DNA of 64,000 nucleotides from an uncultured bacterium (lineage in GTDB: Bacteria; Chloroflexota; Anaerolineae; J036; Brachytrichaceae). Each line of letters begins with the position of its first letter. Position 1 is the first letter of the stretch. The stretch is from positions 17,791-81,790 of the forward strand of contig CAIXPS010000316.1 in the NCBI GenBank assembly GCA_903921365.1, written 5' to 3'. A program made the translations under genes and the position numbers. The notes beneath the pieces are model-generated. The model was not told where the DNA came from, did not search any database, and saw nothing but the letters and a program-made list of their open reading frames with translations. Of the stretch, positions 26,400 through 35,141 are shown piece after piece.

Positions 26400-26403
26400 G
26401 ATT

Positions 26404-27939
26404 TCAAAATGCCTTTAGCGCGGCGGCTATAACCGGGTCGCTCTCGTCGGTAAAGTCGTCCCACGCCTTATCTATTGTGATATCCGGAGTAAGTCCTTTG
26501 CCTTCCCAGTTCGATCCATCGGGCAGTTGGAAGGTTTCTTCAGCGATCCATGCCAGCGAGCCATCCTCAAAGTCATGCGCGCGGAGCGTTTCGATATTCC
26601 CGCTGGTCTTCTGTCCCAGGAGTCTGGCGCGACCCGCGGCTCGCAGAATCCCCGCATACACCTCAGCATAGGATGCTGTGGCATGTCCAACCAGCACCAT
26701 GATTGGCGTCGTCTGGGAATTCCCGACCCGTTCCGCGCGCGCGACGAGTGTCTTCTGCACACCAGCGCGACTGGTTAACGACCCGACCGAGCCAGACGTA
26801 AAGAAGCCCACACAGCGCATCAGCACGGGATAAGCCCCTCCGCCGTTAAGTCGCATGTCAATAATCAACCCATCCAGCCTCCCCTTCTTCATCAGGTCGT
26901 CGAGCGCCGCGCGCACCTCGTCGCCGACGCTTTCCTCAAACAGCGTCGGGATCATCACGTATCCGATGCGCCGCGTGCCTGAGAGGATGGTGCGATGCTC
27001 CACCGGCGTCGATGTCGACAGCTTTGCGCGTTTGATCACCAGTGTGCGAGGTTGGCCGCCGGGCGCGCTCACTGTAACCGTCACTGTGGTTCCAACTGGT
27101 CCGCGCAGCAAGGGCATATTCATTTCGTTCTCATTCACCACTGCCTGCTGTCCATTGATGCTCAGAATATGCTCATGCGAACGAATGCCTGCTTTCTCAG
27201 CCGGGCTGCCTGGCAACACCTGCAACACATAAGCGTAGCCTTTATCGGTATTGATATCGCTGATCACGCCGATGCCCGTGTAATTGCCGGCGCCTTCGTA
27301 GTCCTGCTGTTCGTCGCGCGCCTCCTGCGGCGACAGGAAACTGGAATGATGGTCATTCAGGCTATCAATTGCAATGCGCATCAGGCCATAAAACTGTTCA
27401 TCATCAATCCCGGCATTGATCTGGTCGAGCGTCTTCACACGCAACGCCTCCCAGTCCAGACCATTGAAGTCGGGGTAGATGTAGTTGGTGTTTACGATAT
27501 CCCACAGCTTCTTAAAGACACGAATCTGTCGCGCAGTGCTCTCTTCCGTTACAGACACGCTAATGGTGCGTGTGACGACGGGCGTCACATGGAACAATTG
27601 CGTTGCATACTGTGTTGGAGTTGCGGGCGCCGGTGATGGTGTTGGCGTGAGTTCAAAGATCACCGCGGGCCGTGACGTCGGCGCCGGCGTCGACGATGCC
27701 GTTGGCAGCGACGTTGGCGTTACCGCCGTAATGCGCTCCAGAGGCGTCACGCGCACTACGGACGTCGATCTTGCCAGGAATCCATTGAGTAGACCTAATG
27801 CCGCGAATGCGGTCAGACAGAGCGCGCCCAGACAGGCGAACACCACACCAACCGCGACGATAAGTGGCAACTTGCGGTTGGGCGCAGGCGGTGTTTCCGC
27901 TTGACCTGGGACCGATGAGGGCGGACGATCTTGCTCCAT
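26404..27939 (-). CDS. S41-family carboxyl-terminal processing protease-like, membrane-anchored
   Basis: 511 aa. One membrane helix (about 24-54) is followed by a Thr/Pro-rich stalk to about 125, then a S41 N-terminal part, a PDZ domain (about 215-305, with YTGIGVISDIN and AEKAGIRSHEHILSING) and the protease core. The nucleophile appears to be Ser423 in HATASYAEVYAG. The usual catalytic Lys of GK in the GEKSFGKG-type motif is replaced: here the segment is GQKTSGNIE, with Asn448. It may use another base or be inactive. Located between a HAD phosphatase and a methyltransferase gene, 3 and 4 nt apart. It should act outside the cytoplasm. Confidence 0.88.
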   Translation of the reverse strand: MEQDRPPSSVPGQAETPPAPNRKLPLIVAVGVVFACLGALCLTAFAALGLLNGFLARSTSVVRVTPLERITAVTPTSLPTASSTPAPTSRPAVIFELTPTPSPAPATPTQYATQLFHVTPVVTRTISVSVTEESTARQIRVFKKLWDIVNTNYIYPDFNGLDWEALRVKTLDQINAGIDDEQFYGLMRIAIDSLNDHHSSFLSPQEARDEQQDYEGAGNYTGIGVISDINTDKGYAYVLQVLPGSPAEKAGIRSHEHILSINGQQAVVNENEMNMPLLRGPVGTTVTVTVSAPGGQPRTLVIKRAKLSTSTPVEHRTILSGTRRIGYVMIPTLFEESVGDEVRAALDDLMKKGRLDGLIIDMRLNGGGAYPVLMRCVGFFTSGSVGSLTSRAGVQKTLVARAERVGNSQTTPIMVLVGHATASYAEVYAGILRAAGRARLLGQKTSGNIETLRAHDFEDGSLAWIAEETFQLPDGSNWEGKGLTPDITIDKAWDDFTDESDPVIAAALKAF

Positions 27940-27942
27940 AGA

Positions 27943-28650
27943 TTAATATGCTGACTCGATGAGCGGGAGCACATCCCGCAATGTCTTGACGCGCTTGTCG
28001 TAGTAGCCATGAAACACATCGCGCGGGTCGATCAAAATCGCATCCATCCCCACGTTTCGCGCGCCAACGATATCGGCGTAATAGTTATCACCGACATAGA
28101 GTGCCTGTTCCGCCGGGACATTGCCGGCGATTTCGAGCGCCTGTCGAAAAATGCCTGGGGCAGGCTTCCAACTGCGCGCCTGACCGCCCGTGAGAGTAAA
28201 GTCGAGTAGATGCCTGAAACCATAGCGCGTTACTTCGGTATCCACTTCTCCGTCGCGGTTCGACACGAGGCCAACGATGTAGCCAGACTTGCGCAGCGTC
28301 TCCAGCACGTATGGGACATCGGCGAACACGACGTTCTGTGGCTCATAATGCTTGAACTGGTCCTGAATCTTCTCCGCGTCGGTCGCCGTATGCGGAACCT
28401 CCATGGCATCCAGCAGCACCTGGTTGTAGTTCACCCAGAAACCGCGTTCATCGTAACGCGACAGATGGTCAAACACCTGCGCGCCATCGGCCCAGTACTG
28501 ATGCACCGCGCGCTCGCAGGTCTCAATGTGGTGCTCGCTCAATGCGATGCCCACCCGCGCTGCATATTCGATGAAAACCTGAAATCCTTCAGGCTGGTTT
28601 GCGCGTAATGTGCCATCAAGATCAAAAAGAATCGCTTTGTATTTACTCAT
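27943..28650 (-). CDS. HAD-superfamily hydrolase
   Basis: 235 aa. Motif I LFDLDGTLR (nucleophile Asp and acid/base Asp), motif II GLVSNRDGE, motif III Lys in RSWKPAPGIF, motif IV YVGDNYYADIVGA. This is the subfamily I arrangement with a helical cap between motifs I and II, as in phosphoglycolate phosphatase-like and nucleotide-cleaving enzymes. TAGAAT lies 11 nt before the ATG. The S41 protease gene starts 3 nt after its stop. Substrate not predictable. Confidence 0.9.
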   Translation of the reverse strand: MSKYKAILFDLDGTLRANQPEGFQVFIEYAARVGIALSEHHIETCERAVHQYWADGAQVFDHLSRYDERGFWVNYNQVLLDAMEVPHTATDAEKIQDQFKHYEPQNVVFADVPYVLETLRKSGYIVGLVSNRDGEVDTEVTRYGFRHLLDFTLTGGQARSWKPAPGIFRQALEIAGNVPAEQALYVGDNYYADIVGARNVGMDAILIDPRDVFHGYYDKRVKTLRDVLPLIESAY

Positions 28651-28825
28651 GTAAGAATGCTATTCTACGCATATCGCCGGGATCAGCAGATCTGGCGGGT
28701 CGCGCCTGGTGATGGACATCATCATACAGCTATGGAGGTGATTCAGTCGACTGGAGTATTCGTGTTGTGACTGTAGATCGGAATTTAGAAATAGAGCGCG
28801 TGTAGTGTTCCCGGAGAGGTAAACC

Positions 28826-29347
28826 TTGACTAATGTAACTCGTAAGACAATTGCTGTGTTATTGACTGTGACCATGTTTCTGACGATGGCGTGCGGGATC
28901 GTCAATTCACTCGTGGGTGGAAGCGCAGGCACCACGAACAGTCTGTGGGCGGACGTTCCTGCATTTCCTGGCGCGGGCAAAGCCAACCTGGACCTGCCAC
29001 TTGCCATGAAGCTGGTAGTGCAGGCTGCATTCCAGGGGAAGCTTGAGTTTATCGCCTACACCACTGCAAAAACGCCAGCGGATATCCAGGCTTTCTACAC
29101 CCCTGTGCTTATGAAGGCGAATGGGTGGTCCACGGATTCAGGCGGATGCACGACTGGTTCTGGTTCAGGTTCAAGCTCAGGATCGTCAAGCAGCGGCGGA
29201 GACGGCACACTCTGCTTCTTTGGGAAGAAGGACGGTTCAAAGGAATACGGGCTTGCGATCATTGCAGCCCAGGAAGACAAGACCAAACCAACTCAGATAT
29301 TCTACGTTCGCATCGATATCACCTCTACCCCGACGCCCAAGCCGTAA
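28826..29347 (+). CDS. Small lipoprotein of unknown function
   Basis: 173 aa starting at TTG 28826, which has GGAGAGG 6 nt upstream; the ATG at 28833 is out of frame. Signal peptide with lipobox LTMAC, so a lipid-anchored surface protein. The middle (about 40-105) includes ADIQAFYTPVLMKANGW, a layout resembling small lipoproteins that carry an alpha/beta domain similar to that of PASTA-adjacent or DUF-type sensors, but I do not recognise a family. A Gly/Ser-rich loop (about 115-128) divides the domain and two Cys flank it (GGCTT and TLCFF), possibly a disulfide. Isolated between divergent HAD and convergent kinase genes. Confidence 0.75.
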   Translation: MTNVTRKTIAVLLTVTMFLTMACGIVNSLVGGSAGTTNSLWADVPAFPGAGKANLDLPLAMKLVVQAAFQGKLEFIAYTTAKTPADIQAFYTPVLMKANGWSTDSGGCTTGSGSGSSSGSSSSGGDGTLCFFGKKDGSKEYGLAIIAAQEDKTKPTQIFYVRIDITSTPTPKP

Positions 29348-29374
29348 TAAGCAGGACGTGGGAGTCGATGGCGC

Positions 29375-29432
29375 CCCTGCGAAGGGTCCTCGGTCAGGTC
29401 TTGTCGCTTGCAAGCCCACAACCTTCGCAGGG
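29375..29432. repeat. Perfect 11-bp inverted repeat in intergenic DNA
   Basis: CCCTGCGAAGG at 29375-29385 and CCTTCGCAGGG at 29422-29432 are separated by 36 nt. No T-tract follows, so it is not a clear terminator. It could be a dispersed intergenic hairpin or a weak termination signal between the convergent lipoprotein and kinase genes. Confidence 0.5.
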
Positions 29433-29457
29433 TTCTCGACATTAGCGCGACGGGGGC

Positions 29458-30672
29458 TTAGCCCTCGCGAGGCGTCGTGAAGAAAAACGTCGCGCCTCTG
29501 CCTTCGATGCTTTCGACCCAGATTCGCCCGCCATGCGCCTCGACGATGTGTTTCGCGATCGCAAGGCCAAGACCGGTGCCTCCCTTTCCGCGCGCCCGGC
29601 TGACCTTATAGAAGCGCTCGAAAATGCGCGGCAGGTCGGAATGAGCAATCCCTGCCCCGGTATCCCGCACGGCAACAGTGAAAAAGTCATCGGGGGACTG
29701 CGCGTATTGCCGTCCCGGCGCGTCGGTCTGGGGCGCTGGCGGCGGTTGATCCGGGACAATCAGAGCGATTACTGTGCCATTTGGCGTGAACTTGATCGCA
29801 TTGTGCAGCAGGTTGGTCAACACGCGGCTGATCTGCTCAATGTCCACCAATGCAAACACATCCTCCTTCACCTCGTTCACCAACACCGTCCCGGCGCGTT
29901 CAGCCTGCGGCGCCAACCTGGTCATCACTCGGTCCGTCAGGTCGTGTAGCGACGCGCGCACCATACGCATCGGCGCCTGACCAGACTCGATCAACGACAG
30001 ATCATACATCTCCTGCGCAAGCTGCGTCAACGCATCCACCTGTGCGCTGACCTGATCGAGATGGCGGGTGCGCAGGGTGAAGTCGTCTCCATCGGTCATC
30101 CGCATCGTATCGACCAGCAGGCGAATCGCAGTGAGTGGTGTGCGCAGCTCATGCGAGATATTCGCAACAAAGTCGCGCCGCGCGCGCCCGAGGCGTTGCA
30201 GTTCACTAATGTCGCGCATAATCAACAGAGCGCCCTGATTGTTATGCTGTTCCATCAGCGGCGCGAGCCTGACGCGATATAACCGTTCATTGATGGTGAT
30301 CTCACCAGGAAGCTCATGCAAGTCATTCATCGTCTCGTTCACCAGACTATCCAGCTCATGGGAACGAATAGTTTCCATCAAGCTGCGACCGGGAGACGCC
30401 GTGCCTTTTGTCAGCTGGCGCGCGGCGCTATTACATTCGATAATCATGTGGTTGGCGTCAACATAGATCACTGGATCGATCATGGTCTCCATCAAGAGCG
30501 CATGTTGTTTGTCCTCAGCAGTCAGCCGGTCGTCTATTTCCTGTTTGGCATCGCGCAACTGACGCGCGAGTCTTTCGCCCGCCAGAATGCCGGCCTGCGC
30601 CGCGCGACTACGCGCGAATAAGGTGATGCTGATAACAAGTAATGCTGCCACAAAGACCCACGCAATATCCAT
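29458..30672 (-). CDS. PhoR-like sensor histidine kinase (orphan)
   Basis: 404 aa. One N-terminal membrane helix (about 4-21), a PAS-like domain (about 55-155, with DPVIYVDANHMIIECNSAA), a HisKA domain with phospho-acceptor His174 in VANISHELRTPL, and a HATPase_c domain with N box LLHNAIKFTPNG, G1 DTGAGI, F box IFERFYKV and G2 GTGLGLAI. Layout matches PhoR-type kinases. No response regulator is adjacent, so the partner must be encoded elsewhere. TAGAAT lies 6 nt before the ATG, with no Shine-Dalgarno, suggesting a leaderless mRNA. The gap to valS holds the divergent T-box. Confidence 0.93.
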   Translation of the reverse strand: MDIAWVFVAALLVISITLFARSRAAQAGILAGERLARQLRDAKQEIDDRLTAEDKQHALLMETMIDPVIYVDANHMIIECNSAARQLTKGTASPGRSLMETIRSHELDSLVNETMNDLHELPGEITINERLYRVRLAPLMEQHNNQGALLIMRDISELQRLGRARRDFVANISHELRTPLTAIRLLVDTMRMTDGDDFTLRTRHLDQVSAQVDALTQLAQEMYDLSLIESGQAPMRMVRASLHDLTDRVMTRLAPQAERAGTVLVNEVKEDVFALVDIEQISRVLTNLLHNAIKFTPNGTVIALIVPDQPPPAPQTDAPGRQYAQSPDDFFTVAVRDTGAGIAHSDLPRIFERFYKVSRARGKGGTGLGLAIAKHIVEAHGGRIWVESIEGRGATFFFTTPREG

Positions 30673-30763
30673 TTTGTTATTCTAACGAGACAAGAGGAGT
30701 TTGAGGTTAAAAACACTTGACAATCCACCAATCTGGTTTCTGTGGAAACTGCCGTATCTCGGC

Positions 30764-30769
30764 TATAAT
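30764..30769 (+). promoter_or_regulatory. -10 element of the T-box/valS transcript
   Basis: Consensus TATAAT, about 30 nt before stem I of the T-box. The nearest TTGACA (30717-30722) is 41 nt upstream, too far to be its -35, and no good -35 is at the usual distance. Confidence 0.55.
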
Positions 30770-30795
30770 TGCCACACAATCTCATATTAAAAACT

Positions 30796-31080
30796 GTGAG
30801 CAAGAGGAGTAAGTCGCCAGGTTATCTTTCAGCCTGGCGTGGCGCCGAAAGGGAGCGTGGGTCAAAGACTGAAAGCCCATGCAGGCAGGCCAAGGCCGAA
30901 CGTCGCTTGTGAGTTGATCCGGTGAAGTGGACATTATTGTCCCCAGCCTGGTCCGGGATTGCCCGTTATCGCATTGAGCGTGCTTCTCTTTTTAAGAGAG
31001 CGAAGTTCGGTGGTACCGCGCAAGGAGCCTTAAACGCTCCTCTCGTCCGATTTATGGATGAGAGGAGCGTTTTTATTTTT
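30796..31080 (+). promoter_or_regulatory. T-box riboswitch controlling valS
   Basis: Leader that senses uncharged tRNA-Val and prevents termination. The T-box sequence GGTGGTACCGCG is at 31009-31020; its TGGT bulge would pair with ACCA of tRNA-Val. A strong terminator follows: arms at 31032-31048 and 31056-31070 (AACGCTCCTCTC... / ...GAGAGGAGCGTT) and a T-rich run to 31080. The stem I region begins near 30801 with AGAGGAGTAAG, and its 3' side has GAACGTCG, so GTC at 30902-30904 is the best specifier codon (Val, GUC). The codon assignment is less sure than the T-box itself. Confidence 0.92.
31032..31080 (+). terminator. T-box regulated terminator
   Basis: Stem of about 15 bp, loop GATTTAT, and a T-tract from 31070. 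It overlaps the 3' side of the T-box antiterminator, as expected for transcription attenuation 20 nt before the valS start. Confidence 0.9.
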
Positions 31081-31101
31081 GTTCAGATCAGGATACACAC
31101 T

Positions 31102-33894
31102 ATGACACAGCTATCCAAAGCATATGATCCAAAAACGGTTGAAGATCGTCTTTACCAGTGGTGGGAGTCGCAGGGATTTTTCCGCCCCGAGGCGCAAGAG
31201 TACCTGTCGGGCGAACCGCCGTTCGTCATCACCATACCCCCACCCAACGTCACCGGCACACTGCATATGGGTCATGCGCTCACCTCTGCGGTTGAGGACT
31301 TGATGGTGCGTTACTCTCGCATGAAAGGCGCGCGCACGTTGTACGTGCCCGGCACCGACCATGCCGGCATTGCCACGCAGAGTGTCGTTGAGAAGAAGCT
31401 GGCCAAAGAGGGCAAGCGCCGCCAGGACATGAGCCGCAGCGATTTCATCGAGGAAGTGTGGGCATGGAAGGAATACTCGCACGAAATCATCACCCGCCAG
31501 CAAAAGAAGCTCGGTATTACGGCGGACTGGACGCGCGAACGCTTCACGCTTGATGAAGGGCTGAGCCGCGCCGTGGTCACCGCATTCAAGCGCCTGTATG
31601 ATCGCGGCCTGATATATAAGGATACGCGCATGGTGAACTGGGACCCAGTGCAACTGACTGGCGTCTCAGATCTGGAAGTGGAATTCGCCGACGATGGCGA
31701 ACCCGGCTTCCTGTGGACAATCCGCTATCCGGTGCAGACCAACCGCTGGGAAGAACCTGTCGCCGAATGGGGCAGCGGACGCTGGGCAGAAGGCGCCACA
31801 GAATGGATCACCGTTGCGACCACCCGCCCGGAAACGTTGCTCGGAGATACTGCGGTCGCAGTGAATCCTGATGACGACCGCTACACCCGACTGGCGGCAT
31901 GCAACGCCGTTGTGCCCGTTGTGGGTCGCATCATCCCGATCATCACAGATGCAACGGTCGAAAAAGACTTTGGCACTGGCGCAGTGAAGATCACCCCGGC
32001 GCACGACTTCAATGACTACGAGGTGGGCAAACGCCATCACCTCCCATTCATCGAGGTGTTGACTCAAACCGCGCATATGAACCAGAACGCCGGCCCGTAT
32101 GCCGGCCTGGATCGCTTTGAGTGCCGCAAACAACTCGTTGCGGATTTGAAGAAAGAAGGGCTGCTCGTGAAGGTCGATGACTACCGCGTGCGACTGGGGC
32201 GCGGCCAGCGCAGCGGCGCAGTCATCGAGCCGCGCATCAGCCCGCAATGGTTCTGCAACATGCAGGACATGGCGGATGAAGCCATGAAGGCAGTGCGCGA
32301 CGGCCGCATCCGCATCGTGCCCGATCGCTTCGAGAAGACCTACTTCCACTGGCTTGAAAACATCCACGACTGGTGCATCAGCCGTCAATTGTGGTGGGGG
32401 CATCAAATTCCGGTGTGGTACCCCGACGCGCCTGAGCCAGGTAAGCCGGAACATTTCTGCGCGTTGAACGAGTTCGAAGCGTATAAAGAGGCGCGCAAGC
32501 ACTATGGCGACGATGTGCGCCTGGCACAGGACGCGGATGTTCTGGACACGTGGTTCTCGTCCGGCCTATGGCCATTCAGCACGCTGGGCTGGCCAGAAGA
32601 CACCGCCGACTTCCGCGATTTCTACCCGACGACGATGCTGGAGACCGGCTACGACATCCTGTTTTTCTGGGTCGCGCGCATGATCATGCTTGGCATCGAG
32701 ATGACCGGCCAACCCCCATACAACACGGTTTACCTGCACGGTCTGATCCGCACCGCTGACGGCGAGAAAATGTCAAAGTCCAAGCCAGACAAGCTCGTGG
32801 ATCCGCTCGAATTGATCGAGTACTACGGCGCCGATGCGTTGCGGTTTTATCTGATCACCGCCGGCGCGGCGGGTGGCGACATCAAGGTCGACGTCAAGGT
32901 CGTCGACGGGCAGAAGCGCGTCGAACGCATCGATGGCGCGCGCAACTTCGCCAACAAGCTGTGGAACGCGGTGCGCTATGTGATCGGCAAGATCGAAGTC
33001 TATCAAGCATCGTCTGAACCCTCGACCGGTTTCAGCCTGTCCGATCGCTGGATTCGCGCCCGTGGCAACCAGGTCACAGCCGAAGCGCGCAAACTGATGG
33101 ATGATTACCAGTACGGTGAAGCCGCGCGCATCATCTACGAGTACGCCTGGGGCGATGTATGCGACTGGTATCTGGAACTCTCAAAGCTGCAATCCTCCCC
33201 GGAGACCATCGAGACGCTCATCTGGGCCACCGATCTGATTCTGCGATTGCTTCATCCGTTGATGCCCTATGTCACCGAAGAGCTGTGGCAGCATTTGAAA
33301 ACCGCCGTGCGCAGCGTGACCGATCTGCGGCTGGATCGTCTGCCCAACTTCGACTGGTCTGCGCTGATGCTGGCGCCGTACCCGATATTCGACCCCGCAC
33401 TATCACAAGGCGAATACGCCGGCGCCTTAACCGAGATGCCCGTCGTTCAGGAAGTGATTCGCGCTATTCGCAACGCGCGCGCCGAATACAAGGTGGCGCT
33501 CGACAAGCGCATTGCGGCACTTATCAGCGCCGGGCGGCTGGAACCCGTCATGAACGCGCAGCACAAGGCGATTGCAATCCTCGCGCGCGTTGACACCGAA
33601 CATCTGACCATTGCCGCATCGGCGCCACCGCCAGCGGACAAGTGCGTGACGTTGGTGCTTGGCGAGGTCACAGTCTTTCTGCCAATGTCGGGGCTGGTGG
33701 ATGTGGAACAGGAACGCCAGCGTCTGCAGGCGGAACTTGCCGAACTGACAAAAGTCATCCAGCGCAGCGAGGGTCTGCTGAATGGTGATTTCGCAAAACG
33801 CGCCCCCGCGGCGCTCATTGCCAAAGAACGCGCCAAGTTGGCCGACGCACTCAGCAAGCAAGACCAGATCAACGAACACCTGACGCAACTCTAA
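31102..33894 (+). CDS. valS: Valyl-tRNA synthetase
   Basis: 930 aa class Ia aminoacyl-tRNA synthetase. HIGH-type motif in PPNVTGTLHMGHAL, the KMSKS loop in GEKMSKSKPDK, and the CP1 editing domain with TTRPETLLGDTAVAV. A C-terminal coiled coil of about 65 residues (EQERQRLQAELAELTK) is typical of ValS and distinguishes it from IleS. The start MTQLSKAYDP at 31102 is chosen over the in-frame extension to 30922, which would run through the T-box and its terminator. Regulated by the T-box just upstream. Confidence 0.97.
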   Translation: MTQLSKAYDPKTVEDRLYQWWESQGFFRPEAQEYLSGEPPFVITIPPPNVTGTLHMGHALTSAVEDLMVRYSRMKGARTLYVPGTDHAGIATQSVVEKKLAKEGKRRQDMSRSDFIEEVWAWKEYSHEIITRQQKKLGITADWTRERFTLDEGLSRAVVTAFKRLYDRGLIYKDTRMVNWDPVQLTGVSDLEVEFADDGEPGFLWTIRYPVQTNRWEEPVAEWGSGRWAEGATEWITVATTRPETLLGDTAVAVNPDDDRYTRLAACNAVVPVVGRIIPIITDATVEKDFGTGAVKITPAHDFNDYEVGKRHHLPFIEVLTQTAHMNQNAGPYAGLDRFECRKQLVADLKKEGLLVKVDDYRVRLGRGQRSGAVIEPRISPQWFCNMQDMADEAMKAVRDGRIRIVPDRFEKTYFHWLENIHDWCISRQLWWGHQIPVWYPDAPEPGKPEHFCALNEFEAYKEARKHYGDDVRLAQDADVLDTWFSSGLWPFSTLGWPEDTADFRDFYPTTMLETGYDILFFWVARMIMLGIEMTGQPPYNTVYLHGLIRTADGEKMSKSKPDKLVDPLELIEYYGADALRFYLITAGAAGGDIKVDVKVVDGQKRVERIDGARNFANKLWNAVRYVIGKIEVYQASSEPSTGFSLSDRWIRARGNQVTAEARKLMDDYQYGEAARIIYEYAWGDVCDWYLELSKLQSSPETIETLIWATDLILRLLHPLMPYVTEELWQHLKTAVRSVTDLRLDRLPNFDWSALMLAPYPIFDPALSQGEYAGALTEMPVVQEVIRAIRNARAEYKVALDKRIAALISAGRLEPVMNAQHKAIAILARVDTEHLTIAASAPPPADKCVTLVLGEVTVFLPMSGLVDVEQERQRLQAELAELTKVIQRSEGLLNGDFAKRAPAALIAKERAKLADALSKQDQINEHLTQL

Positions 33895-33930
33895 GTCACT
33901 CGGGACGGGCGCAGCGACTGCATCCGTCCG

Positions 33931-34713
33931 ATGTGCATTACCATGCAACAACTCTTTCCCATCCTTGAGTTCGACCACACGCCTGTGGCATTGATCGAAC
34001 CTTCTCGCGTCATCAAACCAATCGACATCCCGGAGCATTGCGTCGTGTGCTTCTTCCAGGACGTGATCAACGGGCTGCTGAAAGCCGACCAGTTGAAAGT
34101 GACTGCAACGCTGCAGAGCGAGATCGGCTGGCATCCCGTCTATGAGATGGACTTCGCGGGACGTCGCGTTGCGGTCTTTCATCCCGGCGTCGGCGCTCCG
34201 CTGGCCGCCGGGATGCTGGAGGAGGTCATCGCGCTCGGATGCCGCAAGTTTGTCGCGTGCGGCGGCTCTGGCGTGCTCGATCGCGAGATTGCCGTGGGCC
34301 ATATCCTCGTGCCAGGCAGCGCAGTGCGCGATGAAGGCACCTCCTACCACTACCTCCCGCCTTCGCGCGAGGTTGAGGCAACACCGCATGCGGTTGCGGC
34401 GATTGAACGCGTGCTGACAAAGAACCAGTGCAACTACATCGTCTCCAAGACATGGACAACCGACGCCATCTACCGTGAGACGCCTGCAAAGATTCAATTA
34501 CGCAAGAGCGAAGGATGTCTCACCGTCGAGATGGAGGCCGCAGCCTTCTTTGCCATCGCACAATTCCGCAAGGTGGCTTTCGGTCAGATCCTGTACGGCG
34601 GCGACGACATCAGCGGAGACGAGTGGGACTCGCGCCACTGGAATAAGCATGTGTCCGTGCGCGAGAAGCTCTTCTGGCTGGCCGCAGAAGCGTGCCTGGA
34701 GATCAGCGACTAA
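33931..34713 (+). CDS. Nucleoside phosphorylase (uridine phosphorylase-like)
   Basis: 260 aa (alternative ATG at 33943). Cleaves nucleosides with phosphate to base and ribose 1-phosphate. The purine/uridine phosphorylase family-1 signature region GVGAPLAAGMLEEVIALGCRKF is followed by ACGGSGVL. The C-terminal substrate loop is LTVEMEAAAFFAIA, where Glu and Met contact the ribose; next comes GGDDISGDEWDSR. It follows valS by 36 nt and precedes a membrane gene by 5 nt, so it may be read from the same transcript. Base specificity is not assignable. Confidence 0.87.
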   Translation: MCITMQQLFPILEFDHTPVALIEPSRVIKPIDIPEHCVVCFFQDVINGLLKADQLKVTATLQSEIGWHPVYEMDFAGRRVAVFHPGVGAPLAAGMLEEVIALGCRKFVACGGSGVLDREIAVGHILVPGSAVRDEGTSYHYLPPSREVEATPHAVAAIERVLTKNQCNYIVSKTWTTDAIYRETPAKIQLRKSEGCLTVEMEAAAFFAIAQFRKVAFGQILYGGDDISGDEWDSRHWNKHVSVREKLFWLAAEACLEISD

Positions 34714-34718
34714 AGCAT

Positions 34719-35141
34719 ATGGAGAAACAACCCGCACAGGTCGGGGCGACGCGCAACCGGCTTTCCCCCACGATTCTCTTCGCCGGCGACCTCGTCGTCC
34801 TGCTGCTGTTTGTCTTCATCGGCCAGCGCGACCATAGCGTGGACGATCCGCAACCCGTTCTGCGATTAATTGTGACCACGGCCTATTTCGCACTGCCATG
34901 GACTATTGCCGCGCTGCTTCTGGGCGGCTACCGATCCGAACCTGCCCCACTGCGCCGGCACATCGGGCTGGCGCTGAATGGCTGGTTAATCGCGGCCCCA
35001 CTCGGTGCGTTGCTGCGATCCTTTGCCAATGGGAGCGGGGTGATCCTGTCGCCCTTTCTCGTCGTCACGCTGCTTGTCGGCGCGACATTACTGCTTGTGT
35101 GGCGACTGGCCTACGCGCTACTTTTGAAGCGCCGCGCGTAA
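34719..35141 (+). CDS. DUF3054-family membrane protein
   Basis: 140 aa with about four hydrophobic helices: near 20-40 (GDLVVLLLFVFIGQRDH), 50-75, 85-105 and 112-135. The GDL...FVxIGQRDH start resembles the DUF3054 family of small actinobacterial and Chloroflexota membrane proteins of unknown role. The ATG at 34719 is favoured over the in-frame GTG at 34692, which lies inside the phosphorylase gene. The last 24 nt overlap the 3' end of the convergent xanthine dehydrogenase-type gene. Confidence 0.75.
   Translation: MEKQPAQVGATRNRLSPTILFAGDLVVLLLFVFIGQRDHSVDDPQPVLRLIVTTAYFALPWTIAALLLGGYRSEPAPLRRHIGLALNGWLIAAPLGALLRSFANGSGVILSPFLVVTLLVGATLLLVWRLAYALLLKRRA

Noticed and set aside
30717..30769. 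TTGACA (30717) paired with TATAAT (30764) as one promoter
   Set aside because: The 41-nt spacing is far beyond the usual 16-18 nt.
30922..31101. N-terminal extension of valS to 30922
   Set aside because: It would translate through the T-box and its terminator; MTQLSKAYDP at 31102 is the family start.
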